Of a stretch of 64,000 bases of DNA, positions 17,374 to 27,153 are shown piece by piece (the first letter of the stretch is position 1; every line of letters begins with the position of its first letter). Both the position numbers and the translations under genes were made by a program. The notes under the pieces were generated by a model. The model saw nothing but the letters and a program-made list of their open reading frames with translations. It was not told the origin of the DNA and did not search any database. The stretch lies in contig JAQUBZ010000001.1 in the NCBI GenBank assembly GCA_028686425.1, positions 114,536-178,535 on the forward strand. Reading direction: 5' to 3'. The DNA is from Bacteroidales bacterium (GTDB taxonomy: Bacteria; Bacteroidota; Bacteroidia; Bacteroidales; UBA932).

Positions 17374-20088
17374 ATGACAAATAAAAGATATATCACGATA
17401 GGTAAAGCCAAAATAGACATTGTATGCTTTGCGGCACTTCTACTGATGTTGAGTATTCAGGGATGTGTCAAGGATAATGTATATGATGTCTTCAGTAAGA
17501 CTGTAATATCTCTCAATATTACTGATGTTAAGGATGTTATGGTTACAAAAAGCACCGAGGCGAGCACAAGTGAGAGGTATATAAGCGATGCTTTCGTGCT
17601 TGTGTTTGACGGCTCTGCCGGAACGTACCTCAAAGGTGAAAGGGTGAATATATCTTCCAATGTCATTGACAATGGGAGTCAGACTCCCAAGATTGCAACA
17701 TCGTTCAAGTTCTTAGGTGGAGAAAAAATAGTGGTATTGTGCAATACCGGTTGCACATTTACCACTATTCCACTGACAGCCACCTCCACTGTCGCCGATA
17801 TTGATGCAGCTTTCCCTTCTACAGGGTGGAACATCAATCAGACCGGAAGCAATTCGGGAAAGGGAATGCCCATGTCCGGAGTGATATCAAGCTGGACATC
17901 GACAGCGGTATGCCAAATGACACGCGCGATAGCCAAGATTCAGGTAGTCTTGGGCAGCGGTATTGCAGCCAACGATATCACAGGCAAATTCACGACATCA
18001 AACACCGGACTTGTCTATGCCGTGTATAATACACCGACATCCACAATCGGCAATATATTCAATACGGGAACCATAAGTACACCTGCAGGAATGACGTTTA
18101 CCAATACAGGTTTTACCCGGCGGGTGGCCGAATCTGCCGGAGCAGCGACAGATCTGCAGGTTTATTACATGCCCGAATACGGCAGCAGTACCTTGGCAAA
18201 AGGGACGGCGGTAGGATTGAACGAATGGCATGTCAATCGTCCGTGCATCATCCTGAATGACGGAAGCAATAAATATTACAGGATAGATCTCTATCAATTG
18301 GCCGGCTCCGCCAAACAATTTATCAACCTTACGCGCAACAATCACATCATTGTAACCATCAATAAGGTCAAAATGTCGGGTTACGCGAATGCCGATGAAG
18401 CGTTATCAAATCCCGGCAGCAATCTGGAATATGAAGTGACGGTATCGGGCGAAAGTGATAATTATACCGATTCAAACGGGCAGTATTCCGTCAGCAGCAG
18501 CAAGAATGCCGTCACACTATTTGACGGAAGTCTTACTCCACAGTTGCTTGATTTCTCCCTTAATACAGAACAAACATTACACCTGACCACGGCATATATC
18601 GAGTTTGTAAATGCGGAAAAGACCGCACAAGTGGCTATGCCTGAGTGTTTTTCCGTCAAAAAATCGGGAGTGGCCCAAGAACTGCCTGTCGTTTCGGGCA
18701 AAATAGAGCTTGGGACCATCTCGGATGACGTTCAATTTGCCCTTAAAACAAACTACACGGAAGAATACAAGTCGGCAATTGCAGCATTGGCCGGCTGTTA
18801 TATGCATATACGCATAGGAAATATCGACAAATACATACCAATTTCAGTCTCAGATGCATTGACATTGGCGACAATCTATTATGGCAAAGCAAACTGCCAT
18901 GAAGTACCTGCGGGAGTGACCGGCTCATATTCATTTGACGTAACTCCATATACATCATTAACTTACGAGTATGAGAATACGGTCCAGGGGGACCTTTCGG
19001 CCCCCCGTTCCGCAGCCGTACTATGGAGTGATGTATCGGCTTCTCACGTTACCGGTCCCACAGTGGTGCGGAACGGAGTACGTGCCAAATTGAATTTCAA
19101 TTGCAATGGTGTTCCAGGGAATGCCGTCATTGCCGTATATGACAAGGATGATTCCACTGCGGCAGATGCACATATACTTTGGAGTTATCATATCTGGGTA
19201 AGTGACCGTACCTCAGTTTCAGATCAGAGTTGGTCTGTCATCAACACCACAACCAAAACAGTGGTAAAGGACAAATATAAGATGATGGACCGCAACCTCG
19301 GAGCCACGTCCAACGTTATACCCGCAGAAGGCAACGGATGGGATATATCGTCTTTCGGACTATTGTATCAGTGGGGACGTAAAGATCCTTTCGTAGGGGC
19401 TAAAAGCAAAATGGAGCAGGTATATAAGACTATGTACACACCTGCCGGAACGACAACGATGGCAGTGGTGAAATCAACAGCCTCTACAGGGACAATAGCA
19501 TATTCAAAAACTCATCCTACCACATTTATCAGTCAAATGGATGGTTCGGCAAGTGTAACCGGTTATGATTGGCTGTTTGCAGCAAGAGACAATGCCCTGT
19601 GGGGTAATCCCAACAACAGCACAACCACCAACTACTATCCGCATTCAAAAGGTGTAAAGACAATTTTCGATCCTTGTCCGCAAGGTTATCACGTACCCCC
19701 TCAAGATGTCTTTACCATGATGTCAAAGACCTCTCACGCCAATTGCGGCAACAGCGGATTTCAAGTCTCGGACAGAGCGGGATGGCACTATGTCGATACA
19801 ACCATAAGTGCCGGAAACCAATTGGGAACAATAGGGGGAGTTCAATTTTATTACAGAGAAGAAGGAAATGAGGGAGAGTGGACTTATCTGCCGGGAGCAG
19901 GAGCCATAAACAGAAGCAATGGAGGTCTCGGATATGTGTGGGGAGGATCTACTTTATATTGGACAAATACCAATTTCAAGAAAGATAATGTACTTGCCGC
20001 AAGGATGAGTTTCAGTAATAATTCATGGAATATTATATGGGATAGCGGACGTGCAACAGGACAGGCTGTGCGTTGTTGTAAAGAATAA
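17374..20088 (+). CDS. Pilus tip candidate 4, 904-residue lipoprotein
   Basis: A lipoprotein signal ends in SIQGC (Cys31). The N-terminal fimbrillin-like domain shows STSERYISDAFVLVFDG and IVVLCNTGC, and its segment SSWTSTAVCQMTRAIAKI is closely related to candidate 3, so these two are older paralogues. Middle beta-rich domains follow (about 350-600). The C-terminal FISUMP domain has MMDRNLGATSN, LYQWGRKDPFVGA, FDPCPQGYHVPPQDVF and the end AVRCCKE. It is followed after 7 bases by the clostripain-family protease gene, so the protease is almost certainly co-transcribed with the tips. Confidence 0.86.
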   Translation: MTNKRYITIGKAKIDIVCFAALLLMLSIQGCVKDNVYDVFSKTVISLNITDVKDVMVTKSTEASTSERYISDAFVLVFDGSAGTYLKGERVNISSNVIDNGSQTPKIATSFKFLGGEKIVVLCNTGCTFTTIPLTATSTVADIDAAFPSTGWNINQTGSNSGKGMPMSGVISSWTSTAVCQMTRAIAKIQVVLGSGIAANDITGKFTTSNTGLVYAVYNTPTSTIGNIFNTGTISTPAGMTFTNTGFTRRVAESAGAATDLQVYYMPEYGSSTLAKGTAVGLNEWHVNRPCIILNDGSNKYYRIDLYQLAGSAKQFINLTRNNHIIVTINKVKMSGYANADEALSNPGSNLEYEVTVSGESDNYTDSNGQYSVSSSKNAVTLFDGSLTPQLLDFSLNTEQTLHLTTAYIEFVNAEKTAQVAMPECFSVKKSGVAQELPVVSGKIELGTISDDVQFALKTNYTEEYKSAIAALAGCYMHIRIGNIDKYIPISVSDALTLATIYYGKANCHEVPAGVTGSYSFDVTPYTSLTYEYENTVQGDLSAPRSAAVLWSDVSASHVTGPTVVRNGVRAKLNFNCNGVPGNAVIAVYDKDDSTAADAHILWSYHIWVSDRTSVSDQSWSVINTTTKTVVKDKYKMMDRNLGATSNVIPAEGNGWDISSFGLLYQWGRKDPFVGAKSKMEQVYKTMYTPAGTTTMAVVKSTASTGTIAYSKTHPTTFISQMDGSASVTGYDWLFAARDNALWGNPNNSTTTNYYPHSKGVKTIFDPCPQGYHVPPQDVFTMMSKTSHANCGNSGFQVSDRAGWHYVDTTISAGNQLGTIGGVQFYYREEGNEGEWTYLPGAGAINRSNGGLGYVWGGSTLYWTNTNFKKDNVLAARMSFSNNSWNIIWDSGRATGQAVRCCKE

Positions 20089-20095
20089 TGAGATT

Positions 20096-21271
20096 ATGAA
20101 GAGATATATCATAGTGTTTTGGTTGTTGGTTATGTTTGCAACAGGATGTGTAAAGGAGGGATATGAAGGGCCTGAACCTGATCAGCCTTCGCGTACGGTT
20201 CTTGTTTATCTGGGAGGAGACAATGCCTCCCTTTCAGAAGTGCTCGTATCCGAAGTGGAATCGCTACGCAAAGGTTGGTCCTATACCGGCAACAGATGCC
20301 TTATATACATAGATCCCGTGGATGATGTCCCACGTCTGTTGTCGCTGCGCGGAGGATGTAAATACAATCCTGTTCCGTACATTGACACGGTAGCGACATA
20401 TTCCGAAGAAAACTCGGCTTCTGCCTCGGTTTTCGGGAGGGTGATGAATGATGTCGTCACGCTCCATCCGGCCGACACTTACGGGCTGATATTCACTTCA
20501 CACTCTTCCGGATGGCTTCCTCCGAAAACTCTTGCCTATTCGGAATATTCGATTGGAAACGATCAAAATACCGGGACGACAGAAGGTAATGCGGAAATGG
20601 AGCTTACCGACTTTGCTGCGGCTATTCCGGACGGACAATTCGACTTCATCATCTTTGAATCGTGCCTGATGGCAGGTGTGGAAGTGGCATACGAATTACG
20701 AAATAAGACAAATTATATACTTGCTTCATCGGCGGAGCTTGTACTTCCGGGATTTGTGCCGATATATCCTTTATCGCTTCGCTATCTGTTTGATACCAAA
20801 CAAACGACAGAGTCTGCATTAAAAGCTTTTGCTACAGACTATTACAATTACGTAAACACCAAGAGCGGCGCTTTCCGCTCGACAACATTGAGTTTAATAG
20901 CTACAAAATATATGAATGACCTTTCTATCAGGGCGGGGGAAGTGTTGCGTCTCAACACAATGCATACAAATATAAATTATCTGCAACATTTTGACCGCCC
21001 TGGTAGTTATGGTGATTTCCCTGTTTCTCCGCGTTATTTCGACTTTATGGACAGTATGGAGACAATCTCAACGCCGGAACAATATTCCGCCATAGAGGAA
21101 ATAATGAACAAAATTGTAGTATGGAAAGCCGCCACACCGATATTTATGGAAGGATATAACGGCTTTTCAATAACAAAGCATTCGGGACTTACCATCTATA
21201 TTCAACAAGATTGTTTTCCAAAACTGAATTCGGCTTACCCCAAGACAGCATGGTATCAGGCAACACACTAA
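20096..21271 (+). CDS. Clostripain-family (C11) cysteine protease lipoprotein
   Basis: I place the start at 20096, giving 391 residues with a lipoprotein signal ending in FATGC (Cys18); the frame is open upstream but overlaps the previous gene. The protease core has the C11 signature: catalytic His136 in FTSHSSGW and Cys190 in IFESCLMAGVEVAYEL. Clostripain and the Bacteroides protease fragipain (C11) cleave after arginine or similar residues; gingipains, which trim Porphyromonas pilins, belong to another family (C25). As a lipoprotein in the last part of a pilus operon, this enzyme is a good candidate for trimming the pilin or tip precursors. That role is inference; a general surface protease is also possible. 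Confidence 0.87.
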   Translation: MKRYIIVFWLLVMFATGCVKEGYEGPEPDQPSRTVLVYLGGDNASLSEVLVSEVESLRKGWSYTGNRCLIYIDPVDDVPRLLSLRGGCKYNPVPYIDTVATYSEENSASASVFGRVMNDVVTLHPADTYGLIFTSHSSGWLPPKTLAYSEYSIGNDQNTGTTEGNAEMELTDFAAAIPDGQFDFIIFESCLMAGVEVAYELRNKTNYILASSAELVLPGFVPIYPLSLRYLFDTKQTTESALKAFATDYYNYVNTKSGAFRSTTLSLIATKYMNDLSIRAGEVLRLNTMHTNINYLQHFDRPGSYGDFPVSPRYFDFMDSMETISTPEQYSAIEEIMNKIVVWKAATPIFMEGYNGFSITKHSGLTIYIQQDCFPKLNSAYPKTAWYQATH

Positions 21272-21282
21272 ACACTATCATT

Positions 21283-21456
21283 ATGGAATCTTTACAAAAA
21301 CACGATTACGATGAAGATGACTACATCTATAGTAGAAGACGCGAACGATTAGACAGACAAATAGGAATAGCAGTACTATGCCTCATAATACTTGCCATAA
21401 TCGTCGTAATAATGCTCCTGATCTTCCAAATCATCTGCACCCGAAAATACCTGTGA
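21283..21456 (+). CDS. Small single-pass membrane protein, unknown
   Basis: A 57-residue peptide starting 11 bases after the protease gene. The first 26 residues are highly charged (DYDEDDYIYSRRRERLDRQ) and are followed by one strong membrane helix (about 28-51) and a short CTRKYL tail. The charge pattern suggests a cytoplasmic N-terminus. An in-frame ATG at 21211 would overlap the protease gene and is less likely. I do not recognise a family. It may be a small accessory of the pilus or protease genes. Confidence 0.6.
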   Translation: MESLQKHDYDEDDYIYSRRRERLDRQIGIAVLCLIILAIIVVIMLLIFQIICTRKYL

Positions 21457-21533
21457 TTTGGGTGAAAATCAGCAACTCTCTCGCCACCGGATCGTAAATA
21501 AAAGATTTATTTATTGCAGTTGTTGGTAGTATC

Positions 21534-23033
21534 ATGAATATTAAATCTTTTGCAAAAGATACCGCTATATATGGGTTGAGCAGCATAGTGGGTAGGTTTT
21601 TGAATTATTTGTTAGTCCCTCTTCACACTTGGAAAATAGTTGCAGAGAGAGGGGGATATGGAATTGTAAGTAATTTATATGCATATACGGCATTATTTTT
21701 AGCTCTGCTCACATTCGGCATGGAAACCACTTTATTTCGCTTTGCATCAAAAAGTGATGTGGATGAAAAAATGGTGTACAGCAATGCTCTCCGAATGGTT
21801 GTTGCCGTTTCGGCTCTATTTGTTGTAGTTGTTTTGTCTTTTCTGACTCCTATCTCCAATTTTATGGGATATTCCGATCATCCTGAGTATGTTGTCTGCT
21901 TTGTATTAATTACCGCATTGGATGCCGTTCAGGCGATAATGTTCAGCAGATTAAGACAACAACATAGACCTGCAAGGTTTGTAATGTTGAAATTTGCATA
22001 TATTATTCCATCGATATTGCTTAATTGTTTTATTTTCTTGGCAATGGACAAAATACAATGTCTTAATGGGATATTTGTGAGATTCAATTACGGAGTAGGG
22101 CTAATATTTTTTGCCAATCTTTTATGTTCATTTTTTGTAACAATACTCTTTATTCCGGAATTTAAGGGCATATTATACGGCTTCAATAAAGAATTGGCAA
22201 AGAAAATGCTTCGTTACTCATTGCCGTTATTGGTACTCGGTTTATTGGGGATTCTCAATCAAGTCGCCGATAAGATAATGTTTCCATATTTGATGCCTGA
22301 AAATACAGCCATGACACAATTGGGAATATACGGAGCATGCTCAAAAATAGCGATGATAATGGCATTACTCACCCAGGCTTTCAGATATGCTTATGAACCT
22401 ATTGTATTTGAAGATTGTGGAAGCAACAATATATCAAAAACTCTTTCCGCAGGTATGAAATATTTCATAGCTTTTTCATTGTTGGCTTTTCTTTCAGTAA
22501 TAATGTATATGCCTATTCTTAAATATCTTGTCGGAAAATCTTATTGGGAAGGACTTGGAGTTATCCCACTGATAATGATAGCTGAAATATTTATGGGGAT
22601 TTACTTTAACCTATCTTTTTGGTATAAAATCACAGATCAAACATGGTGGGGTGCCATTGTCAGCTTCATCGGGGCTGCTGTAATGATTGGTACTAATGTG
22701 GTTTTGGTCCCGAAAATGGGATATTGGGGATGTGCATGGGGAGGTGTGGCAGGGTACGGAACATGTATGTTATTGAATTTTGTCCTAAGCAGCAAGAAGT
22801 ATCCCATACAATATGACATAGGAAGCATATTGATATGTATTTTTACAGCAATAGCAATATACTGTGCATCTTTATTGCCCAAGGTATTGGACTTAAATCT
22901 ATCCGTTTGGATAATATTACTATACAACACAGTGCTTATATGCGCATATATTTTAGTAGTCGGATATAAATTTGAAATACACAAAGCTATTTCAATATAC
23001 AGAGGCAACAGAGTAGCCGACATATCATTGTAA
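21534..23033 (+). CDS. Wzx-like polysaccharide flippase (MOP superfamily)
   Basis: A 499-residue integral membrane protein with about 12-14 hydrophobic helices. The N-terminus (FAKDTAIYGLSSIVGRFLNYLLVPLH, abridged here) and the early arginine-containing loops resemble MATE/MviN-type flippases that move undecaprenyl-linked oligosaccharides across the inner membrane. No glycosyltransferase or polymerase genes lie beside it, so it is not in an ordinary capsule or O-antigen cluster. It follows the pilus genes after 77 bases and may or may not be co-transcribed with them. Its substrate cannot be inferred. Confidence 0.85.
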   Translation: MNIKSFAKDTAIYGLSSIVGRFLNYLLVPLHTWKIVAERGGYGIVSNLYAYTALFLALLTFGMETTLFRFASKSDVDEKMVYSNALRMVVAVSALFVVVVLSFLTPISNFMGYSDHPEYVVCFVLITALDAVQAIMFSRLRQQHRPARFVMLKFAYIIPSILLNCFIFLAMDKIQCLNGIFVRFNYGVGLIFFANLLCSFFVTILFIPEFKGILYGFNKELAKKMLRYSLPLLVLGLLGILNQVADKIMFPYLMPENTAMTQLGIYGACSKIAMIMALLTQAFRYAYEPIVFEDCGSNNISKTLSAGMKYFIAFSLLAFLSVIMYMPILKYLVGKSYWEGLGVIPLIMIAEIFMGIYFNLSFWYKITDQTWWGAIVSFIGAAVMIGTNVVLVPKMGYWGCAWGGVAGYGTCMLLNFVLSSKKYPIQYDIGSILICIFTAIAIYCASLLPKVLDLNLSVWIILLYNTVLICAYILVVGYKFEIHKAISIYRGNRVADISL

Positions 23034-23366
23034 AAAAAGAATAAATTAAAACAAACATTTCATGTTCCCACCTACCATCAGCTTGATTCAATGGACTGCG
23101 GACCGAGCTGCCCTTTTCAAGACGGGAATTTAACTGTGTCTGGGGATGGATTATACCGGTGCCGGTTATGAAATCATTGCCAAAAGACACGCGTTTATGT
23201 GTTCGGCATGTATGGTCGAAGTTGTCCGACTTTGTAACCATCCTTAGAAATACTCTGGAAACTGCTGCTGAACCTTCACGAATCAAACCACAGCACATAA
23301 TTGCAAAAACAAACAAATTATGTCACTAAAAATAGTAATTTTGCCTATAGTATTTAATCAGGCAAT
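23034..23366. other. 333-bp gap without a recognisable gene
   Basis: The stretch between the flippase and the restriction gene looks more GC-rich than the following 2.7 kb. A 109-codon frame on the minus strand (22987-23316) runs into the flippase gene and matches no family that I know. I see no inverted repeats or target duplications that would mark an insertion sequence. It may be a remnant of older sequence at the border of an acquired restriction-modification pair. Confidence 0.4.
23336..23343 (+). promoter_or_regulatory. Candidate -7 element of the restriction-modification operon
   Basis: TAATTTTG matches TAnnTTTG and ends 23 bases before the ATG, the spacing seen for other genes here. 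No TTTG at -33 is visible. Confidence 0.5.
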
Positions 23367-24464
23367 ATGACTTATTTTGACAAAATCAAAGAACTGACAA
23401 AAAATGTCCCAATAGAATTGGTCGATTTTTCGCAACCAAGAGATGTTGTCCGCATACCAACCCAAGCTTCGTTAAATTTTATCACAAACAAAGAACAAGG
23501 AGATTGGGCTGAAAATCTTATTATTCGTGCAATAAATGAAACTTCAAAGAAGTTTATAGCCATAAAATATGGTAAATCAGACGATTTAGTTGCCGGTGAG
23601 GTAGGTTTTGATTCTTTTTTTAAGGAATTTCAGGAAGAACTTGACACTATTGGCAAACGTCCTGATTTGCTAATCTTCAAAAAAACCGATTTTGAAGAAA
23701 AGTTCGGATATGATATAAGCCATATTCCGCACAACAAAATAGACAATTATGTTAAAAAAGCCATTGCAGGAATAGAAGTGCGTTCAAGTGCCTTTTTGAT
23801 AGATAGATATGAGGAAGTGATGCAAATCAGAACCAAACAATTTTCAGAAATAGCCTTGACTATAAAAGATAAAATACTTGCAGAATATCAAGATATATTA
23901 AATTGCCCTGCTCGGTCTAATTATATCGATTTGCTAAATAGTATAACGGAACGCACATTGAATGTGACTGATTTTAAGGTTCCGGGATGGCGTTCAAATG
24001 AGCGTTTGATACGGTTAAATGATTTGTTCAGGCAATTGAAGACAGCAATCAAAGAGATTCAGAAACGCGATTATCTTTCTATCACGCCCAAAGTAGAAGA
24101 CATAAAAGTTGTCCATAAATGGATTGAATCTTTTAATGTGCCCCATTTCTATTTTCAAGTGTTCTTTGACAAAGTTTATGGAATTTCTTTTGAACAAATT
24201 CTGCAAATTATTTCCAATCCTGATAATGAAGGCTTGATTTTTTCAGTTGAGTCAGATACGAAAAATCAGAACAAAACAACGATAAAAATTAACTCCAAAT
24301 CGGGGACTGAAATTGCATACAAAATTGATGAACCAAGCCATGCAAGTGTTCGCAAAGAAATGGACAGAGGACGACTATTGTTTTATGTTACATTCAAAGG
24401 AGGTACTGCTTACCTTGATATTGACAATTTGACTAAGATTTTAGAAATTAGAGGTGATTTTTGA
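23367..24464 (+). CDS. Type II restriction endonuclease, AccI-like
   Basis: A 365-residue protein whose length and layout fit the AccI restriction enzyme family (AccI cuts GTMKAC). Candidate catalytic residues of a PD-(D/E)xK-type centre are the Asp in GKRPDLLIF (about residue 110) and the Glu in GIEVRSSAF (about 139). The codons are AT-rich compared with the neighbours. It is followed without any spacer by a DNA adenine methyltransferase gene, the expected partner. The family call comes from memory of the AccI pattern and the gene pair; the exact specificity is not provable here. Confidence 0.68.
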   Translation: MTYFDKIKELTKNVPIELVDFSQPRDVVRIPTQASLNFITNKEQGDWAENLIIRAINETSKKFIAIKYGKSDDLVAGEVGFDSFFKEFQEELDTIGKRPDLLIFKKTDFEEKFGYDISHIPHNKIDNYVKKAIAGIEVRSSAFLIDRYEEVMQIRTKQFSEIALTIKDKILAEYQDILNCPARSNYIDLLNSITERTLNVTDFKVPGWRSNERLIRLNDLFRQLKTAIKEIQKRDYLSITPKVEDIKVVHKWIESFNVPHFYFQVFFDKVYGISFEQILQIISNPDNEGLIFSVESDTKNQNKTTIKINSKSGTEIAYKIDEPSHASVRKEMDRGRLLFYVTFKGGTAYLDIDNLTKILEIRGDF

Positions 24465-26051
24465 ATGAAAAATATTGACAACAATATTATGAACAATTCT
24501 CTTGAAACCACCTATACAAAAATGGTTTCATTGGAACATCGTAAAAAATTTGCACAGTTTTTTACTCCTGTCGCTATTGCTGAATTACTTGTAAAATGGT
24601 TGTTAAATAATGAAAAATTACAAACCGTTTTAGAACCGGCTTTCGGTTTAGGTGTTTTTTCAAGGATATTATTGTCAAAAAAAAATGATTTGGAAATAAA
24701 ATGTTTTGAGGTTGATGATGTGATTTTCGGACAGGCAAAAAAAGAGTTTGGAGATAAGATAAATATGCTGTTGGAAGATTATATGTACAATGATTGGGAA
24801 AACAAATACGATGGCATTATTTGTAATCCGCCATATTTTAAATTTCATGATTACGACAATAAGAACATTCTGAAAGAGATTGAAAAGCATCTAAAATGCA
24901 AATTAAATGGATTTACAAATCTATATACTCTATTTTTGCTCAAATCAATCCACCAACTGAAATACGGAGGGCGATGTGCGTATATTATTCCTTCTGAATT
25001 TCTTAATTCCGACTATGGAAAATTGGTAAAGCATCATCTGATTAAAACAGGGACGTTACGACACATTATTGTTTTTAATTTTGAAGAAAATGTTTTTGAT
25101 GATGCTTTAACTACTGCTTGTATTGTACTTTGTGCCAATGATGGCAACTCAAATAGCGTTCAATTCACAAATCTACAGTCAGTCAAGGAGTTGGATAAAA
25201 TTGACGAAGCAATTAGTAATTATCCGATAATGTCTGATAGTTTGAATGTATATTCGTTATCGAAATTAAACCCCGAAATAAAATGGAAAATATATTACCA
25301 ACCACGAAACGGAAATAGGTTTAAAAAACTTGTACCGTTTTCAAATTACGCAAAAGTGGTAAGGGGCATAGCTACTGGAGCTAATGGATATTTCACATTT
25401 AATCTTGCAAAAGCCGAAATATTTAATATTGACGAAAAATATCTTTTGCCTTGTATTTGTCATTGTACTGATGTAAAGAAAAATATCTTTACAGATTCGG
25501 ATTTTGAAGACTTAAAGTTACAAGGGAAAAATGTATATTTACTTAATGCCATTAATTCTAAAGACAAAAATGTAATTGCGTATTTGCAAAAAGGAGAAGC
25601 GGAAAGCATAAATCGAAAATTTCTCACGGCAAGTCGAAATCCATGGTATTTATTGGAAAAACGACCTCCGGCACCAATTTGGGTATCTGTTTTTAATCGT
25701 ACAGGATTACGTTTTGTTAGAAACAAAGCCAATATTTCAAATCTTACAACTTTTCATTGTATATACCCGCATTTAAATTTGTTCGCCGATATTTCCATTG
25801 ACTTATTATTTGCCTATCTGTTAACAGATACAGCTAAACAAATTTTTGAAGATAACAGCAGGGAATATGGTAATGGTTTGCAAAAATTTGAGCCTAATGA
25901 TTTGAATATGGGAATGATGTTGGATTTGAATCAATTATCCAAAGAATACAAGATGGAGATTATGAAATACTATTCTCAGTATTTAAATACCCATCAAAAC
26001 AACAACATGACAGTTATTGACGAAATATTCAAACAACAATATAGTATATAA
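24465..26051 (+). CDS. DNA adenine-N6 methyltransferase (R-M partner)
   Basis: A 528-residue class I methyltransferase. Motif X is QFFTPVAIAELLV (about residues 30-42), motif I is VLEPAFGLGVFS (about 55-67) and binds S-adenosylmethionine, and motif IV is NPPY (about residue 119) for transfer to an adenine amino group. The C-terminal half is a target-recognition region. The start codon touches the stop of the restriction gene, so the pair is co-transcribed with the methyltransferase second. The modification would protect the host from the AccI-like enzyme. AT-rich composition suggests horizontal transfer. Confidence 0.87.
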   Translation: MKNIDNNIMNNSLETTYTKMVSLEHRKKFAQFFTPVAIAELLVKWLLNNEKLQTVLEPAFGLGVFSRILLSKKNDLEIKCFEVDDVIFGQAKKEFGDKINMLLEDYMYNDWENKYDGIICNPPYFKFHDYDNKNILKEIEKHLKCKLNGFTNLYTLFLLKSIHQLKYGGRCAYIIPSEFLNSDYGKLVKHHLIKTGTLRHIIVFNFEENVFDDALTTACIVLCANDGNSNSVQFTNLQSVKELDKIDEAISNYPIMSDSLNVYSLSKLNPEIKWKIYYQPRNGNRFKKLVPFSNYAKVVRGIATGANGYFTFNLAKAEIFNIDEKYLLPCICHCTDVKKNIFTDSDFEDLKLQGKNVYLLNAINSKDKNVIAYLQKGEAESINRKFLTASRNPWYLLEKRPPAPIWVSVFNRTGLRFVRNKANISNLTTFHCIYPHLNLFADISIDLLFAYLLTDTAKQIFEDNSREYGNGLQKFEPNDLNMGMMLDLNQLSKEYKMEIMKYYSQYLNTHQNNNMTVIDEIFKQQYSI

Positions 26052-26058
26052 ATTGATC

Positions 26059-26094
26059 AAAAAAGGTTGCCGGACAATTTCGACAACCTTTTTT
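26059..26094. terminator. Bidirectional terminator between convergent genes
   Basis: AAAAAAGGTTG (26059-26069) pairs with CAACCTTTTTT (26084-26094). There are T-runs on both strands. It separates the methyltransferase (+) from the floA operon (-). Confidence 0.8.
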
Positions 26095-26115
26095 GCAGGG
26101 GGAATGGTCAATTGA

Positions 26116-27084
26116 CTATTTGCTTGCGGTCCCTTTTGAAATGCTTTCACGCATGTCGGTGTCGGCCTGGATATTCTTGAACTTGTAGTAATCCATGATG
26201 CCGAGGTTACCTGAACGGAATGCTTCCGCCATTGCAAGAGGAACTTGTGCCTCTGCTTCGATGACTTTTGCGCGAGCTTCCTGAGCCTTGGCTTTCATCT
26301 CCTGTTCGAGAGCGACAGCCATGGCGCGTTTCTCTTCTGCACGGGCCTGTGCAATATTCTTGTCGGCATTGGCCTGATCGATTTGAAGCACGGCTCCGAT
26401 ATTCTTTCCGATGTCTATATCTGCAATATCGATTGAAAGGATTTCAAATGCCGTACCGGCATCAAGACCTTTGTTCAGAACGACTTTAGATATTGAATCC
26501 GGATTTTCCAGCACCTGTTTGTGAGATTCGGCACTACCGATACTTGATACGATACCCTCACCTACGCGGGCGAGAACTGTCTCTTCACCGGCTCCGCCGA
26601 CAAGCTGTTTGATATTGGCTCTGACGGTGACGCGGGCTTTGGCAATAAGCTGAATACCGTCCTTTGCCACAGCCGTTACGGGAGGAGTATTTATGACTTT
26701 GGGATTGACTGACATCTGAACGGCCTCGAATACATCTCTTCCGGCAAGGTCGATAGCCGCCGCCATCTTGAAATTGAGGGCGATATTGGCTTTATCGGCT
26801 GAAATCAAGGCATTTACGACTTTTGGAACGTTACCTTTGGCAAGGTAGTGAGCTTCAAGTTCATTGGCATTGAGTGTCAATCCGGCTTTTGTGCCTGTGA
26901 CCATGGCCATTACGATTGTTCCGGGAGGAACTTTTCTCCAACGCATAAGTATAAGTTGAAGAAGAGAGATTCTGACACCTGAAATAAGGGCTTGAAACCA
27001 CATAGTGACAGGGAAGAACCACAACAGGATAATAAGGCCGACAATGGCAACCCCTATCCAGATAAATACAACAGCTGCTTCCAT
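26116..27084 (-). CDS. floA: Flotillin-like protein FloA
   Basis: A 322-residue membrane scaffold protein. A hydrophobic N-terminal hairpin (about 5-30) anchors it, followed by the SPFH-like region ([21 protein letters not shown], abridged; [20 protein letters not shown]) and an Ala/Glu/Lys-rich coiled coil (about 235-285). The length and motifs fit the FloA (UPF0365) family, which forms functional membrane microdomains in Bacillus. It is the last gene of a three-gene minus-strand operon, after nfeD, which is the common partner. The 69-base spacer holds a perfect AT-rich hairpin (27124-27146). Confidence 0.93.
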   Translation of the reverse strand: MEAAVVFIWIGVAIVGLIILLWFFPVTMWFQALISGVRISLLQLILMRWRKVPPGTIVMAMVTGTKAGLTLNANELEAHYLAKGNVPKVVNALISADKANIALNFKMAAAIDLAGRDVFEAVQMSVNPKVINTPPVTAVAKDGIQLIAKARVTVRANIKQLVGGAGEETVLARVGEGIVSSIGSAESHKQVLENPDSISKVVLNKGLDAGTAFEILSIDIADIDIGKNIGAVLQIDQANADKNIAQARAEEKRAMAVALEQEMKAKAQEARAKVIEAEAQVPLAMAEAFRSGNLGIMDYYKFKNIQADTDMRESISKGTASK

Positions 27085-27153
27085 AAATAAATATTGATTT
27101 TAATTAATTTTAGATTTATTAAGTGCAATATAGTGATAATATTGCAATAAAAG

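Noticed and set aside
22987-23316. 109-codon minus-strand frame in the 333-bp gap
   Set aside because: It runs into the flippase gene on the other strand, has no recognisable domain and no promoter; kept only as an unexplained gap.
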